Source of the DNA: Bursaphelenchus xylophilus
Taxonomy: Eukaryota; Nematoda; Chromadorea; Rhabditida; Aphelenchoididae
Assembly (NCBI GenBank): GCA_904066235.2
Contig: CAJFCV020000004.1
Coordinates: 2,232,001-2,296,000 of the forward strand
Reading direction: 5' to 3'
Length of the DNA: 64,000 nt
Position numbers and translations under genes: made by a program. How positions within the stretch are numbered: the stretch's first letter is position 1; each line of letters starts with the position of its first letter. Positions 51,473-61,330 of the stretch are shown piece by piece. Below the pieces are notes generated by a model. That model was given only the letters and a program-made list of their open reading frames with translations, did not search any database and had not been told where the DNA came from.

Positions 51473-51748
51473 TTATGCCAACAAATTTGCGAGCTGTTCT
51501 CGACGAGTTAGAATCGTCTTGTCGTCGGCTTTGCAGTGGTCTTAGGATAAGAATAGGGTCTGTTTCCCAACAAGTTGAGTATAAAAGGATTCGTCCAAGA
51601 AACTTAAAAGAATTTTCATCAAACTGCCACGATTATCACACTTACTAATGCCTGGAGAACCAAGTGTTGACAATGGGGTCTTAATAAATCCTTGCACGGC
51701 GTACACAAACACTGAAAGAATCAGCAGAGTTCTTCCAACGTTGAACAT
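51473..51748 (-). CDS. Small secreted peptide, tandem pair member B
   Basis: Two exons, join(51646..51748, 51473..51540) on the minus strand, 56 residues, intron of 105 bases with the same CCTAAG acceptor. MFNVGRTLLILSVFVYAVQG is the signal peptide, followed by FIKTPLSTLGSPGI, then NHCKADDKTILTRREQLANL and LA. The duplication extends beyond the coding exons: about 50577-51055 matches 51388-51870, including intron and 5' flank. Confidence 0.68.
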
Positions 51749-51881
51749 GGTGGGACGATCAGCTTGGAGACTGAGGCTTCGTTTTTAAAGGGGCCATAAT
51801 TCAATAAAAATTTTAAATTTATTATATAATTGGATTAAATTTTAAACTTTGAGAATATCGATTAAAAACGATTGATCAACA

Positions 51882-52224
51882 CCAGAGATTGCCACGGCTC
51901 CGAGCCGGGAGCCAGAGCCGGGAATTTTGGGTGCGGCTCCGGCTCCCGATCGCAAAGTCGGAGCCAGGCTTCTCAGCGTTCAGAAAAGTAAAATTTTCAT
52001 GATCTTGTTGAACCAAATTGCTTTAAAAATACTGGAAAGGATGTGTTGCATACAATTTGGTTTCAAAAACGTTGAGTGGCACTAATCTCTGGCACTAATA
52101 ACTTTTTTTGGAAAAATATTTAAAAAAAAAATTTTTTTGCACGGGAGCCGGGATTCGGAGCCGCAGACCTTTTTAAGTTTTTCATGGGAGCCGGAGCCGA
52201 AATTTTGACCGTGGCAATCTCTGG
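51882..52224. mobile_element. GGAGCC-rich hairpin element
   Basis: Ends CCAGAGATTGCCACGG and CCGTGGCAATCTCTGG are exact inverted repeats. Just inside are inverted runs of GGCTCCGAGCCGGGAGCC type. Without coding potential. It abuts the edge of the tandem gene duplication. Confidence 0.7.
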
Positions 52225-52364
52225 CTGGGGGTTTGTACTATTATACCTTAGCCCCTAATTATCGAATAAATTTATTAAATATCCAACCAATGTATGGAGA
52301 CATGCTGAGGGTTTACTTTTCTTGAAATTTAGTGTATAGGTAACTTTTCTGCGAAATTTTTGTT

Positions 52365-53420
52365 TTATTGCATTGGAGGTGGTAGCGATCCATTTCTTCG
52401 CGCTTCACGACACTCTTCTAAACTGTAGAATCTGACAAACATACATTCACACAATGGCTCGTCTTTTGGACGCGATTCGTTCACTTCGTACGGCTCATCG
52501 GGGATTCCGGGGAGGTGGAAAGGGTATTTCTCCGGGAATGTCGACACATATTTTCTCACAGTATCGCAAACTTCCACTTTGTAATTGACACACGGCTTTA
52601 CCGCGAAATACCCTGCTTGCGCGCATGGGAAGTCGAGATATCGTATGATCGGGCAGTCGTATGGAATATGGTCGATAAACTGGCTCTGAAATAAATATAA
52701 GCCTAGTGGCCTTTAGTAAAAGACGGTTGAGCCTGAACTCTCCCCCTTTTTCAACTCTCCCCCAAAAAAGGCGGGGAACTCTCCCCCTTTTTTGATTTTC
52801 ACCGAAATCTAAACTGTCCATTTTTTGAACACTCTCCCATTTTAAAAATTGAAAAAAAGGGGTGTGACATGTTATACGATGAAATTTTTTTTTCAAATAG
52901 AGAAAAATGAGGTGTGACATGTTATACGATGAAATTTTTTTTCAATTTGAGAAAAATTAGGTGTGACATTTTATACGATAAAAAAATTTTCAAATTGAAA
53001 AAAATTATGTGTGACATCTTATACGATGCATTTTTTTCAAATTGAGATGTCACACCCAATTTTTCTCAATTTGAAAAAATTTTCCATCGTATAACATGTC
53101 ACACCTTATTTTTTGAATTTTAAAGATGAGGGGGAGTGTTCAAAAAGGGGGAGAGTTCTGCCGCAACGGTAAAAGGCATATAAATAAACCAAGGCGGTTT
53201 TGGGTGATGACCTTACCGGATACCACTTCTTAAAGGCGTCGAAATCTTCGTAGCAATGGTGCGAATGGTTCGCCAAACATTGCTCCACCATTTCCGGGCG
53301 GCTACAATTTTTTACTTTTTTCAAGCAAAGGTTGTAGTTGTACTCCAAAATCCATTCTGACGTTGTTTGAGAGATATACAAGATAATTAGAAGGGAATGA
53401 CAAAGGATTGCCGTCTTCAT
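52365..53420 (-). CDS. Secreted Cys-containing protein
   Basis: Two exons, join(53217..53420, 52365..52685) on the minus strand, 174 residues, phase 0 intron. MKTAILCHSLLIILYISQTT is a signal peptide. Exon 1 then has NLCLKKVKNC, MVEQCLANHSHHCYEDF and ends KKWYP. Exon 2 has YDCPIIRYLDFPCAQAG, KPCVNYKVEVCDTVRKYV, PLCECMFVRFYSLEECREAR and ends PPPMQ. Twelve Cys remain after the signal peptide, so a disulfide-bonded extracellular protein is likely. Family not recognised. The stop codon overlaps an AATAAA. Confidence 0.72.
52862..53105. repeat. Expanded TTATACGATG repeat cluster in the 52365 gene intron
   Basis: Four direct units of about 55 bases (GGTGTGACATGTTATACGAT, then poly-T, CAAATTGAGAAAAA) followed by the inverted form ending ATCGTATAACATGTCACACC. 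Same core as the intronic hairpins in wdfy-3. Confidence 0.78.
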
Positions 53421-53619
53421 TGTGAAAACGGTCGTTGCATTTAACCGCGGTTTGGTGTCGCAAGCCTTTAAACGTGTATGTTAATAAGGACACTGTGGGT
53501 GTCTAATGACCAAAAAAAATTGTCCATAACGGATCACAACAACTAGATTTGAATCTCATTTACGGCTTGGAACATGAAGGAGGTTCAAATATAGATGTTT
53601 TGGGCCTTTGATTTACAGG

Positions 53620-54000
53620 GGAAGTACCCCAAGTGCGACGCTCAGATTTTGATGAAAATTGGCACAAATTTAGAATAATTTTTCTAAAATATGTGCGATA
53701 ATCCTAGCTCGCGCTTTGCAGGAACAACCGGGATTTTTATACCGAAAGTCGGCGAAAATTTGACATTTTTTGCCGAATTTCGGCACGAAAAGTTTCATGC
53801 CTATTTCTACCATAGAGGGTAGTGGCACACAAAACTAGCGAAGTTATGGCCAAAAAGTGTTTTTTCTCTGACCGCTCTCCGCGTTTAGCGCACTCACTCG
53901 GCCGCAAGGAGTGTTCAATATCTCGGCGGCGCTTGCAAAGCGCGAGCTAAAACTTTCAGGAATTGACATTTAGTTCATGTGTGCAAAATCTAAATGATAG
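53620..54000. mobile_element. GGTACTTCCC-type element, right end lost
   Basis: Left GGGGAAGTACCCCAAGTGCG and ACGCTCAGATTTTGATG; inner AGCTCGCGCTTTGCAGG, mirrored at 53930 by TTGCAAAGCGCGAGCT. A diverged relative is visible around 60180-60400. Confidence 0.65.
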
Positions 54001-54104
54001 CGGCAAATAAAAAAAATCGTTTTCTGCATAAAAATTTTGCTTTTATTTTTGTTCAAATTTGCAATATTAAATTAGACTAAATTTACAAACAAAAACTACA
54101 ATAA

Positions 54105-55841
54105 TTAAAGTTCCGCGTGAGTTGAGTTGAAGATTCGAACCGTATTGAAATCCTGATCGAGATGAGAGCACAGTCGAGGCATTGAGTGGTAGTAAGTGAG
54201 CAGCTGGATGCCCGCTTCATTCCAGTAAATCATTGCGGCCAAGATGAGCAAATGCCACCATTGATGCGAGCATCCGACCAGGTCGAATTTGCCGGGATAG
54301 AAGCGCTCCGGAATCAGTGTCGCATAGAATACGAAGCCCAGTCCGACCAGCCCGAACATCACAACGATGGAGGGGAACCAGGTGGAAACGTGCGAATTCC
54401 CGAACCCACCGTGAAGCTGGACCCAATGAAAGGTTGGGTAGAGGCCGAAGCTGGTGATGGCCATGTAAGTTAGATGAAGATAGCCAATCCGGGTGCCGCG
54501 TATTTTCGAGGAAATCGAATCATGCTTGGCTGGAATGTAGAGCGCCAACGCGAAGATACCGCTGAGGGCTGAGAGGTAGGTTTGGAGGGCGTTCTGAAAA
54601 ATTTTATTCGTGAAATTGGGCCAATACTGCAACTCGGAAAAAAACGTACTTTAAAAATTGACTTGTGAATAGAGATAGTTACTTGTAAGTGAAGTTTTTT
54701 TAACTTATATACGCTCAAATTTTGATGAAACTTGGCACAGATTTCAAATAATTTTTTCGAAGATAGAGGGTAATGCTTCCACAAAAAGTTAATTTTTTAC
54801 GCTGAAAACTAGCAAAGTTATGGCCAGTGGCAAAGATGTTCCATTTTGCATCCGGAAAGCATCAAAAAATGTAGCAAAATGCCTCCCTCTCCAAGTGAAA
54901 AACTCCGACTTTAAAAATCATTTTTTTGTAAGGGAAAAGGCGAACCCTTCAAAACGGAGTTTTTTTAGTTGCAAATCGAGGGCTTTTGCTACCTTTTTTG
55001 ATACTTCCCAGATGCAAAATGGCACATCTTTGCCGCTGGATCAGGTCCGTCATTGCAGCTAAAACTTTCAAGAATTGATATTTTGCCTTTAGCCGGCGTG
55101 CAAAACTTTTAAAAAAGTCTAACATAAGCGTCGTATTTGGGGTATTTCCCGTGTGAGATTCAATTTTTAAAATACGATTTTCCGATTTTCTCAAATGCGT
55201 GATCTAAAACTCACATTAAAACAGTAGAAGCTCGTGTAAATCCCTCCGAGATACATTCCCAGTAATCCGGCGGAGATTCCAAAGATGTCCATCCTCAACC
55301 ACTTGTTTCTTTCGTATTCGTTTATACATCCGAACGTGTGATAAGCGGCCGACAGGATCATACAAAGTTGAGCGCCAAACAAAGATAAAGTCTGTACAAT
55401 GTAATCCATTTGTGGGGCGTTTAATGAGGGCAAAACTTGATAATTGACTCGATACTGCATATGTAAAAAGTAGAAAAAGCCGAATAAGTGGCTCCAGATA
55501 TTTACCGTTTCATTGTTTAGTTGGAAAACACTGAAAAGCGATACGTTATAGTCATAATTGCAAAGGAAATGTAATAGTTTTCATAGCTAACAGAGCCTAG
55601 ATGGCTTACTCAAACGGTTCTTAAATCAAGATATTTGCATAGATTTGAATATTTGGGTAACGCAAGTTGGCGTCTCCTACCTTCTGATACATAATTCGAC
55701 CGGTAGATCCATCGGCCTATAGTGATTATGAACATGTTCATTGATCCACATGACCTTCTCAAGGTAATGCTTGGTCACCAGACGAATGTGGCCATGCCGT
55801 CGACAATGGTTCGACGTTCGACAGCGCAAACATCGGCGCAT
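54105..55841 (-). CDS. PAQR family seven-transmembrane protein
   Basis: Three exons, join(55681..55841, 55215..55530, 54105..54593) on the minus strand, 321 residues. All three PAQR signatures are visible: E61/N64/H68 in NNETVNIWSH, S114/H118 in SAAYHTFGC, and H269/H273 in GCSHQWWHLL. In the family the three His bind zinc in a membrane hydrolase-like core, and members act as adiponectin/progestin-type receptors or regulators of membrane lipid composition. Several hydrophobic segments fit seven helices, with a His/Arg/Cys-rich cytosolic N-terminus (RRCLRCRTSNHCRRHGH). The start follows a GTTACAG acceptor-like site. Intron 2 contains a palindrome and MITE copy 16. Similar to hemolysin-III-related receptors; the exact C. 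elegans paralogue cannot be named. Confidence 0.88.
54705..55160. mobile_element. GGTACTTCCC-type element in a PAQR intron, split by a MITE
   Basis: CGCTCAAATTTTGATGAAAC and TTGGCACAGATTT at left match 53640-53670; right end GCGTCGTATTTGGGGTATTT. MITE copy 16 is in the middle. Confidence 0.6.
54824..55055. mobile_element. CAGTG hairpin MITE, copy 16, left end lost
   Basis: Begins CCAGTGGCAAAGATG; right end GGATCAGGTCCGTCATTG. Confidence 0.8.
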
Positions 55842-57308
55842 TTGATGGCACTGTAACTTACAAAAATAATTGGAGCATTTGATTATTTTAAAATGAAATT
55901 AAATTGGGTTATCACGTGGGGGTTCACTGGGCATAGGAACTCGCTACAAGAAAGAAGTTTGTTTTGATGGAAAAATTATCGCGGAAGTAGACGGTTAGAA
56001 CCTTATGTTTTCCTAGCATAAGCGTCATTCTGCGGCTGCTTCTTATACAGGAAAACTCCTGTACCATAAACTCTCTTACAACAAAACATACCTACATATA
56101 ACGAGCAAAGCCGTCGACAATATGCGACCGCTTAGAGCACATAAAAAACAAGCTTGTTAATAAACGATAAACATCGATCAAGCCACAGACAAATAGTAAA
56201 TTTTTAATCTCTAATCACGTTGACCACCTACTGTATCCGTCATCCAATCCCTCATACCTTTCGAAAACTCCAACCACGACGAAAATCCTCAAATCCCGAG
56301 AAAAAGTCGAATATAGATTTTTCGTTTCACGTAAGCTCGCGCAACGCCCGCTCAACCAACGTCGGCTTTCCGAATCCTTTTTCCTCGTCAAAAAAAAAAC
56401 GCGCTCATGTTTTATATCCATCAACCGCTTATCCTCTCCTCCTCATCTCTCAGCTCGCGAACACTTTCATATTGGCTTAAGAAAGTCGATGGAAAGAACT
56501 CGAAACCAGAACTTTCGCAATTTGGTTACTCAAGTGATGGAGGGTAATGCAAAGTGCGGGCTAATTATGAAATGGGTTTTGATTGATGTAACATTGAAAA
56601 AGGAAGCTAATAGGGCGAATTAAATGGGATTTCTGCGGAATGAAAGCAAGAGCTTGGAACAGCAAAAAAACGGTAGGGGAAGACAGGAGTTTTAAAGAGC
56701 TAATGTAATTTGCTGCAGAAGGAAATTAGGGCGTGCTAATCAATAAGATAGGGTGTAGAAAATCAAGTTTCCGAAGGAATGTTACAGGAAAAAAGTGATT
56801 ATTACCTAGAGAACACTTTCATGGTAAACACGCGCGAACTTTTCTTAATTTTGCATTCTGTCTAGCCACTGTTCAACCCTGAAATTATCCGTTATGGAAA
56901 GGTTTCGTACGAGGGCTCATTTTAGCTTAAGATCGACTCATGGGATTTGCGAAATCTTTGGGTATAGGCAGTCTTGTTGTACAGCGGTAATTAGAGCTTT
57001 GTGTCCATCTTTAATGATAACTTGTCCCAATGTAATCCCTGGATCCGAAAATATATTTTTGCAGCCATAAAAACCTTCTAGCAGCAAAAAAAGCCCCTGC
57101 AAAATCCAGAGTATGAAAGAGAAATCGAAGGAACACAACAAAACGGAAGCAAACTGCGGAATATAATAAAAACGCCGACATTCGATCGGCATAGGGGGTT
57201 TCGAAAGTCAAAAGTCTCCGGCGCCCTCATCTCTCTCCCATTTTCGGGGTTGATGCCCGCTGGCATCGAAGAAAGTGAAAACCCTTTTGAATTGCAATTC
57301 AAGTTATT
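55842..57308. other. Upstream region of the PAQR gene; nothing recognised
   Basis: No supported gene. Short frames on both strands lack ATG starts with splice or signal features. It should contain the PAQR promoter. Confidence 0.35.
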
Positions 57309-57554
57309 TCAAAGTTCAGACGATCCTTTGACGGGATATGGATGAGTTTTGAGGTCGGAGGAGAGCAGGATCTCGAGCTTGAAGTTGCGGTGGGGAAAGT
57401 TGTTGCTACTTACGTCTTGAAACATCTGATTCATCAGTACTAAAAGATTACCAGCAACTCGGATTGAACTAATATGAGATACATTCATATTTTTGTAAAA
57501 ACTTGATAAAGTAGAGGATAAGCAGATTAATAACTTCAACGCGAAGTTGCCCAT
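57309..57554 (-). CDS. Small protein with N-terminal hydrophobic segment
   Basis: An ATG at 57554 opens 81 codons to TGA at 57309. The start MGNFALKLLICLSSTLSSFY looks like a signal peptide or anchor. An optional 36-base intron (GTAAGT ... CTTCAAG) keeps the frame whether removed or not, so the protein is 81 or 69 residues. The 54-base gap to the gene upstream suggests co-transcription. Family unknown. Confidence 0.5.
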   Translation of the reverse strand: MGNFALKLLICLSSTLSSFYKNMNVSHISSIRVAGNLLVLMNQMFQDVSSNNFPHRNFKLEILLSSDLKTHPYPVKGSSEL

Positions 57555-57608
57555 TGGTCAGCGAGTTTTAACAAAACAAATTTATTTTTAAAAGCCAACT
57601 ACAATCGT

Positions 57609-57893
57609 TTATAGATCACGAAGTTTGATTCTCAGCAACCGCTCTATTTCCTCTAGAGAACGTTTGGAATACTCGAGTTGCGCAATTCGCGTTTTAGTGC
57701 CCTGTATTTGTTCCAACTTTAGCTCAAGGAGACGGTCTTTGACTTCCCAAGGTGGCAGTTGGGAGATTTCCTCAAAATCTGCATGGTATTTGATAATGTT
57801 CTCTCTGCGCTGCCGGAGGTCCTCCTCCACTTGTTTAAGTTCGGCCACGGTTGAGGCGATCTCGTCAGCGACTGAGTTGCTGTTCACTGCCAT
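57609..57893 (-). CDS. Small coiled-coil protein
   Basis: A single open exon of 94 residues on the minus strand. The ATG follows TTTTCAG by two bases: this is the acceptor of a 5'UTR intron (donor CAG/GTAAGT at about 58032) or a trans-splice site. The chain is charged and largely heptad-like (VAELKQVEEDLRQRRENI; LLELKLEQIQGTKTRIAQLE; EEIERLLRIKL), with a short PPWE break at residues 47-50. No signal peptide. The size and profile fit small subunits of coiled-coil complexes, but I cannot name one. Confidence 0.68.
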   Translation of the reverse strand: MAVNSNSVADEIASTVAELKQVEEDLRQRRENIIKYHADFEEISQLPPWEVKDRLLELKLEQIQGTKTRIAQLEYSKRSLEEIERLLRIKLRDL

Positions 57894-58358
57894 TTCTGAA
57901 AACCTAACAATAAGCTATAACGTGTATTCAAACTATACTATATTAAAAAGTCAAATCTCTGAACCACAAGCTATCGCGAAATTTAGTCGTCATATAATAC
58001 TAAATAAAGTTGTAAAATTTGTGTAAAACTTACCTGAATACAACAGAGGTTACTGGTAAACGGGGAAAATTGAAGGCTATCCGCGGTGGAAAACCTGCTG
58101 ATCGAGAAAGTGCAGTTGGAATGCAATGAGGACTTTTCAGAAACCTGCCACTTATAGGCAATTAGCGCAGAAATTTTAGGTGTTGCGCAATTCTTGGTTT
58201 TCATTGTTCTTTTGCCGAATTTGCGGCATCCTCTTTTGATTGCATGCATGAAGAGAAGATAAGCCGAAAGTTCTGCTGGTTTTACGCAAAAAGCGTCACT
58301 TGATTTTTTCATTCAAAATAACTTTATAATACAGAGAAAATCGAAGCTCCTTAAATTA

Positions 58359-59539
58359 TCACATAACCGAGCAAACTTTGCTTTCTTTCGTATAATCTTT
58401 GGTCGTGTCCACTTCTTCTGCCGTGTGTGTTGTTACAGTGCCATGAACTTGCGGTATATTGGTTTTCTTGGCGATTTCTGGCTCACGATGTGGTGCGTTG
58501 TCATCTAGAACTGCTACGGGCGCTTCAACAGTGTTTATGGCTAGTTCAACATCAGTTTTTGTCAACTGGATCCCCATAACTTCCGCTGCGATTAACCTGA
58601 AATTCAAGAGTTATCTTACAAGCTGTGTTGGACTTTAACGAGTTGCTATCTAGAGCCTACTTACTTAAAAGAGAGATCCACGGAATCTCCAGTCTTTGCG
58701 GAGACATAATGCGAGCTCATGACGTACTGGTCAGCAAATCGAGTGTGTTTGTCGATCCGAACTGTCCGCCGATGCTCCAGGTCGGTCTTATTTCCAACTA
58801 ATGCCATGTGAACTCCCTAAAAATGAGCCAATAATATAAATATTTTACTGCTTTTTGTGGAGCTCGCCCAAAAATTATAACTATAATATAATAAATACCG
58901 TATTTTAAAAAGACAGAGCTTATTCCAAATGGCTCTATTTACCTTTTCCTGATGTTTGTTGATCTTCTTCACAACTCCAACCCAATCCGTTACACTATCG
59001 AAGGACGCGGAATTTGTAACATCATAGACGAATACTATGCAATCTGCATCGTAGATATATTTCCCCAGCATGTTGGTTGATAAACTTTGGCCACCGATAT
59101 CCCAGAGCTAAAATGCAAGAGCATGAAAAGTTGGGTGTTCAACGCACCTGAAAAAGAACATTGACTCCATGCGGCATTGCTATTCGTCGGTTGAAAAAGT
59201 CGACTCCAATTGTCTGAAAAATTGAAATGGTTATTTCACATGCTGTAAAGCCTCGTCTGCAATAAAAAACTTTTCTCGTACCTGTGCGTACTTCCCCGTG
59301 AAGTCTCGTTGAGCAAATCGTGTGCATAAAGACGTCTTTCCGCATGTTCCATCGCCCAAAATCACCACTTTGATTATTTTCTCGTCTTCCTCGTCGTCCG
59401 AACTTTTGTGATTCTTCAACATTGCCAGTGTATTCTGGCCCGGCTGAACTTGTGGGTCTGGTCTTGGCGAATTTATATTTGGCGGCGTCTGATCGCCCGA
59501 GCCACTGGCCGTTTCTGAGGGCGGCGGAGTTTCGGTCAT
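58359..59539 (-). CDS. rab-28: RAB-28 small GTPase
   Basis: Five exons, join(59282..59539, 59148..59213, 58943..59107, 58665..58816, 58359..58596) on the minus strand, 292 residues. P-loop GDGTCGKTS (62-70), switch [19 protein letters not shown] (109-115) in place of the usual WDTAGQ, NKTD (172-175), [12 protein letters not shown] and a C-terminal CaaX box CSVM. The DIGG variant and CaaX end are specific to Rab28; in animals it is prenylated and works with the BBSome in ciliary trafficking of sensory neurons. The first 50 residues are a Pro/Ser-rich extension absent from vertebrate Rab28 (221 residues); a start at Met40 would give 253. C-terminal region after 215 is also longer than usual. 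Confidence 0.93.
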
Positions 59540-59724
59540 GATGATGAGGCCTGGATATGAGGATGAGAAGGAACGGGATAGGCTATGAGTTATATACAGG
59601 AATTTAAAAGTGTCTGAAAAGATGTTTGTGATTTATAAATATAATAGTATCTTTGCAACAGAAGTGAGGTGCCCTCGCACGGAGTTTAATACGTAACAAC
59701 AAAGAATGGTGCAGAGGATATGTA

Positions 59725-59902
59725 CAGTAGGAGTCCATTAACAAAAAATGTACCATTGTGCATCCAGGAGTTATCAGAAAATGTAGCAAATACCTCCCTC
59801 ATCAAGTGAAAAAAGCCCGCTCTTTTTATGAGAGAAAGTGCGCGCCCTTCAAAGCGGAGTTTTTTAGTTGGAAGGGAGGCATTTTGCCACATTTTTTGAT
59901 AA
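59725..59902. mobile_element. CAGTG hairpin MITE, copy 17, right end lost
   Basis: CAGTAGGAGTCCATTAAC after TA; stops after ATTTTTTGATAAAGC. Confidence 0.75.
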
Positions 59903-60716
59903 AGCAAACACATAACAAAAACGCTCATTTTCCGGAATTGATAACCATTTTAACCATGTAATAATAGCAAAAAGTGCCACAATATTTCGATTTTTTTAAA
60001 GCTTGGTCCAAAGTCCGAGTTTGTGCCGCCAAAAGAAAATGAACTATTTACTTTGTTCGCATCCATAAATTGGGGTCGTCCAAATTGCAGAGTCTGACTA
60101 AAAATTAGCCCAAATTGATAGTCGATTATTTTCTAGCTTTCGTTCTACATAAACAACCAAGACTTTTAGGTCAAAATTGATGTGTTTTGACAGAAAAAAA
60201 TTGCAAATTGTCCTAACAAAACAATTACTTTTTTATGCGAAATCGGATGTGGTTAAAAAATTTTCTCTTTCTGACTGTTCTCCGCATTTCGCATACTCTC
60301 TCGTTGACAAGCATTGTTGTCATTTTCTGTCGGAAAATAACCTCCAATTTGAGCCTGATTACCCATCTTTTATGCTAAAAAATTGTCGGATTCTATTTAG
60401 TCTCATAGCTAAATAACAACCATTGAAAAAAAAAGATTCTAAAAATCCCAAGCCCAATCGTCTTAACGCCAATTTTGCAACCGAAATATTATAATCTCGA
60501 AACCTTACAATACGACCCAATTAAGGCCGTTTAATGGAATGCCCGCTATGCAAAGCGGCTTTAAAACCTTGGGGTTCTTGTCGGCCGTCAAAAATCTTAT
60601 ACGAAGCTGCAGAGGTTGCCATGGCGATGGAAATTTTTTATTTTTATATTTTATAAGTAAGTAGTGCGGAAGAATTGAGGACCTGAAAAAAATAAGAAAT
60701 GAGTGCTCCTTGAGGG
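59903..60716. other. Intergenic, diverged repeat only
   Basis: Around 60180-60400 the sequence resembles the inner part of the GGTACTTCCC-type element (CTGACTGTTCTCCGCATTTC). No gene seen. Confidence 0.35.
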
Positions 60717-61190
60717 CGCTACGGCTTTTCGGGTCAGCGACAGTTCGGGTCAACGGTACTATGGATAGTTTCAGTTCGTCATTTTATGCATGGGGAAGGC
60801 TTGGAGAAGGCTTAGTTAGTAGAAATAATAAAATTGATAGGGTCCTAGGGTAGCTTATCACCTATTCTGAGGCATTTTACATATACTCACATCAATACGG
60901 TCTACATAAAACTTACGGCTCTTCGATTTTTGCAGACAATTTTGGTATTTTATATGTTACAATAACTCAGGGTAAAGAAAACCAACATTAGTAATAGCTA
61001 AAGTTAGAAAAAGTTGACACATGGCAAGCCTTCGCCAAGTCTCCGCCGAGCGTCCGCCGACCATCCAACGGCCTTGCCAGGCCTCGTAGGCACTTCCTAC
61101 AACTTTTTTTTGGGTATGCACCTGCCCTACGCCTGGCATCAATTAATTTTGTATTGACCCGAACTGTCATCGGCCCGAAAAAATCGGTTG
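60717..61190. mobile_element. Small Mutator-like element (TTCGGGTC ends)
   Basis: Left CGCTACGGCTTTTCGGGTC, right GACCCGAACTGTCATCGG. Inner GCCAAGTCTCCGCCGAGCG is the complement of the block in 817-1276, so this copy is in the opposite orientation. Confidence 0.6.
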
Positions 61191-61330
61191 TAAAATACGT
61201 TTTTCTTGTATTGATTCTTATTTTTTGTAACTATAAAAAATGCAAATGAGCCATGAAACGAAAAATATGTAATGAAGCATTAATGTGGTTCAAAACCAAA
61301 ATTTCCATTTGTTAATTCATCATCTTCTTC

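Noticed and set aside
57983..58312. Minus-strand 109-codon frame before the coiled-coil gene
   Set aside because: It ends in a GTAAGT donor whose acceptor leads into the 57893 ATG with a stop in the joined upstream frame, so it is better read as 5' UTR with an upstream frame.
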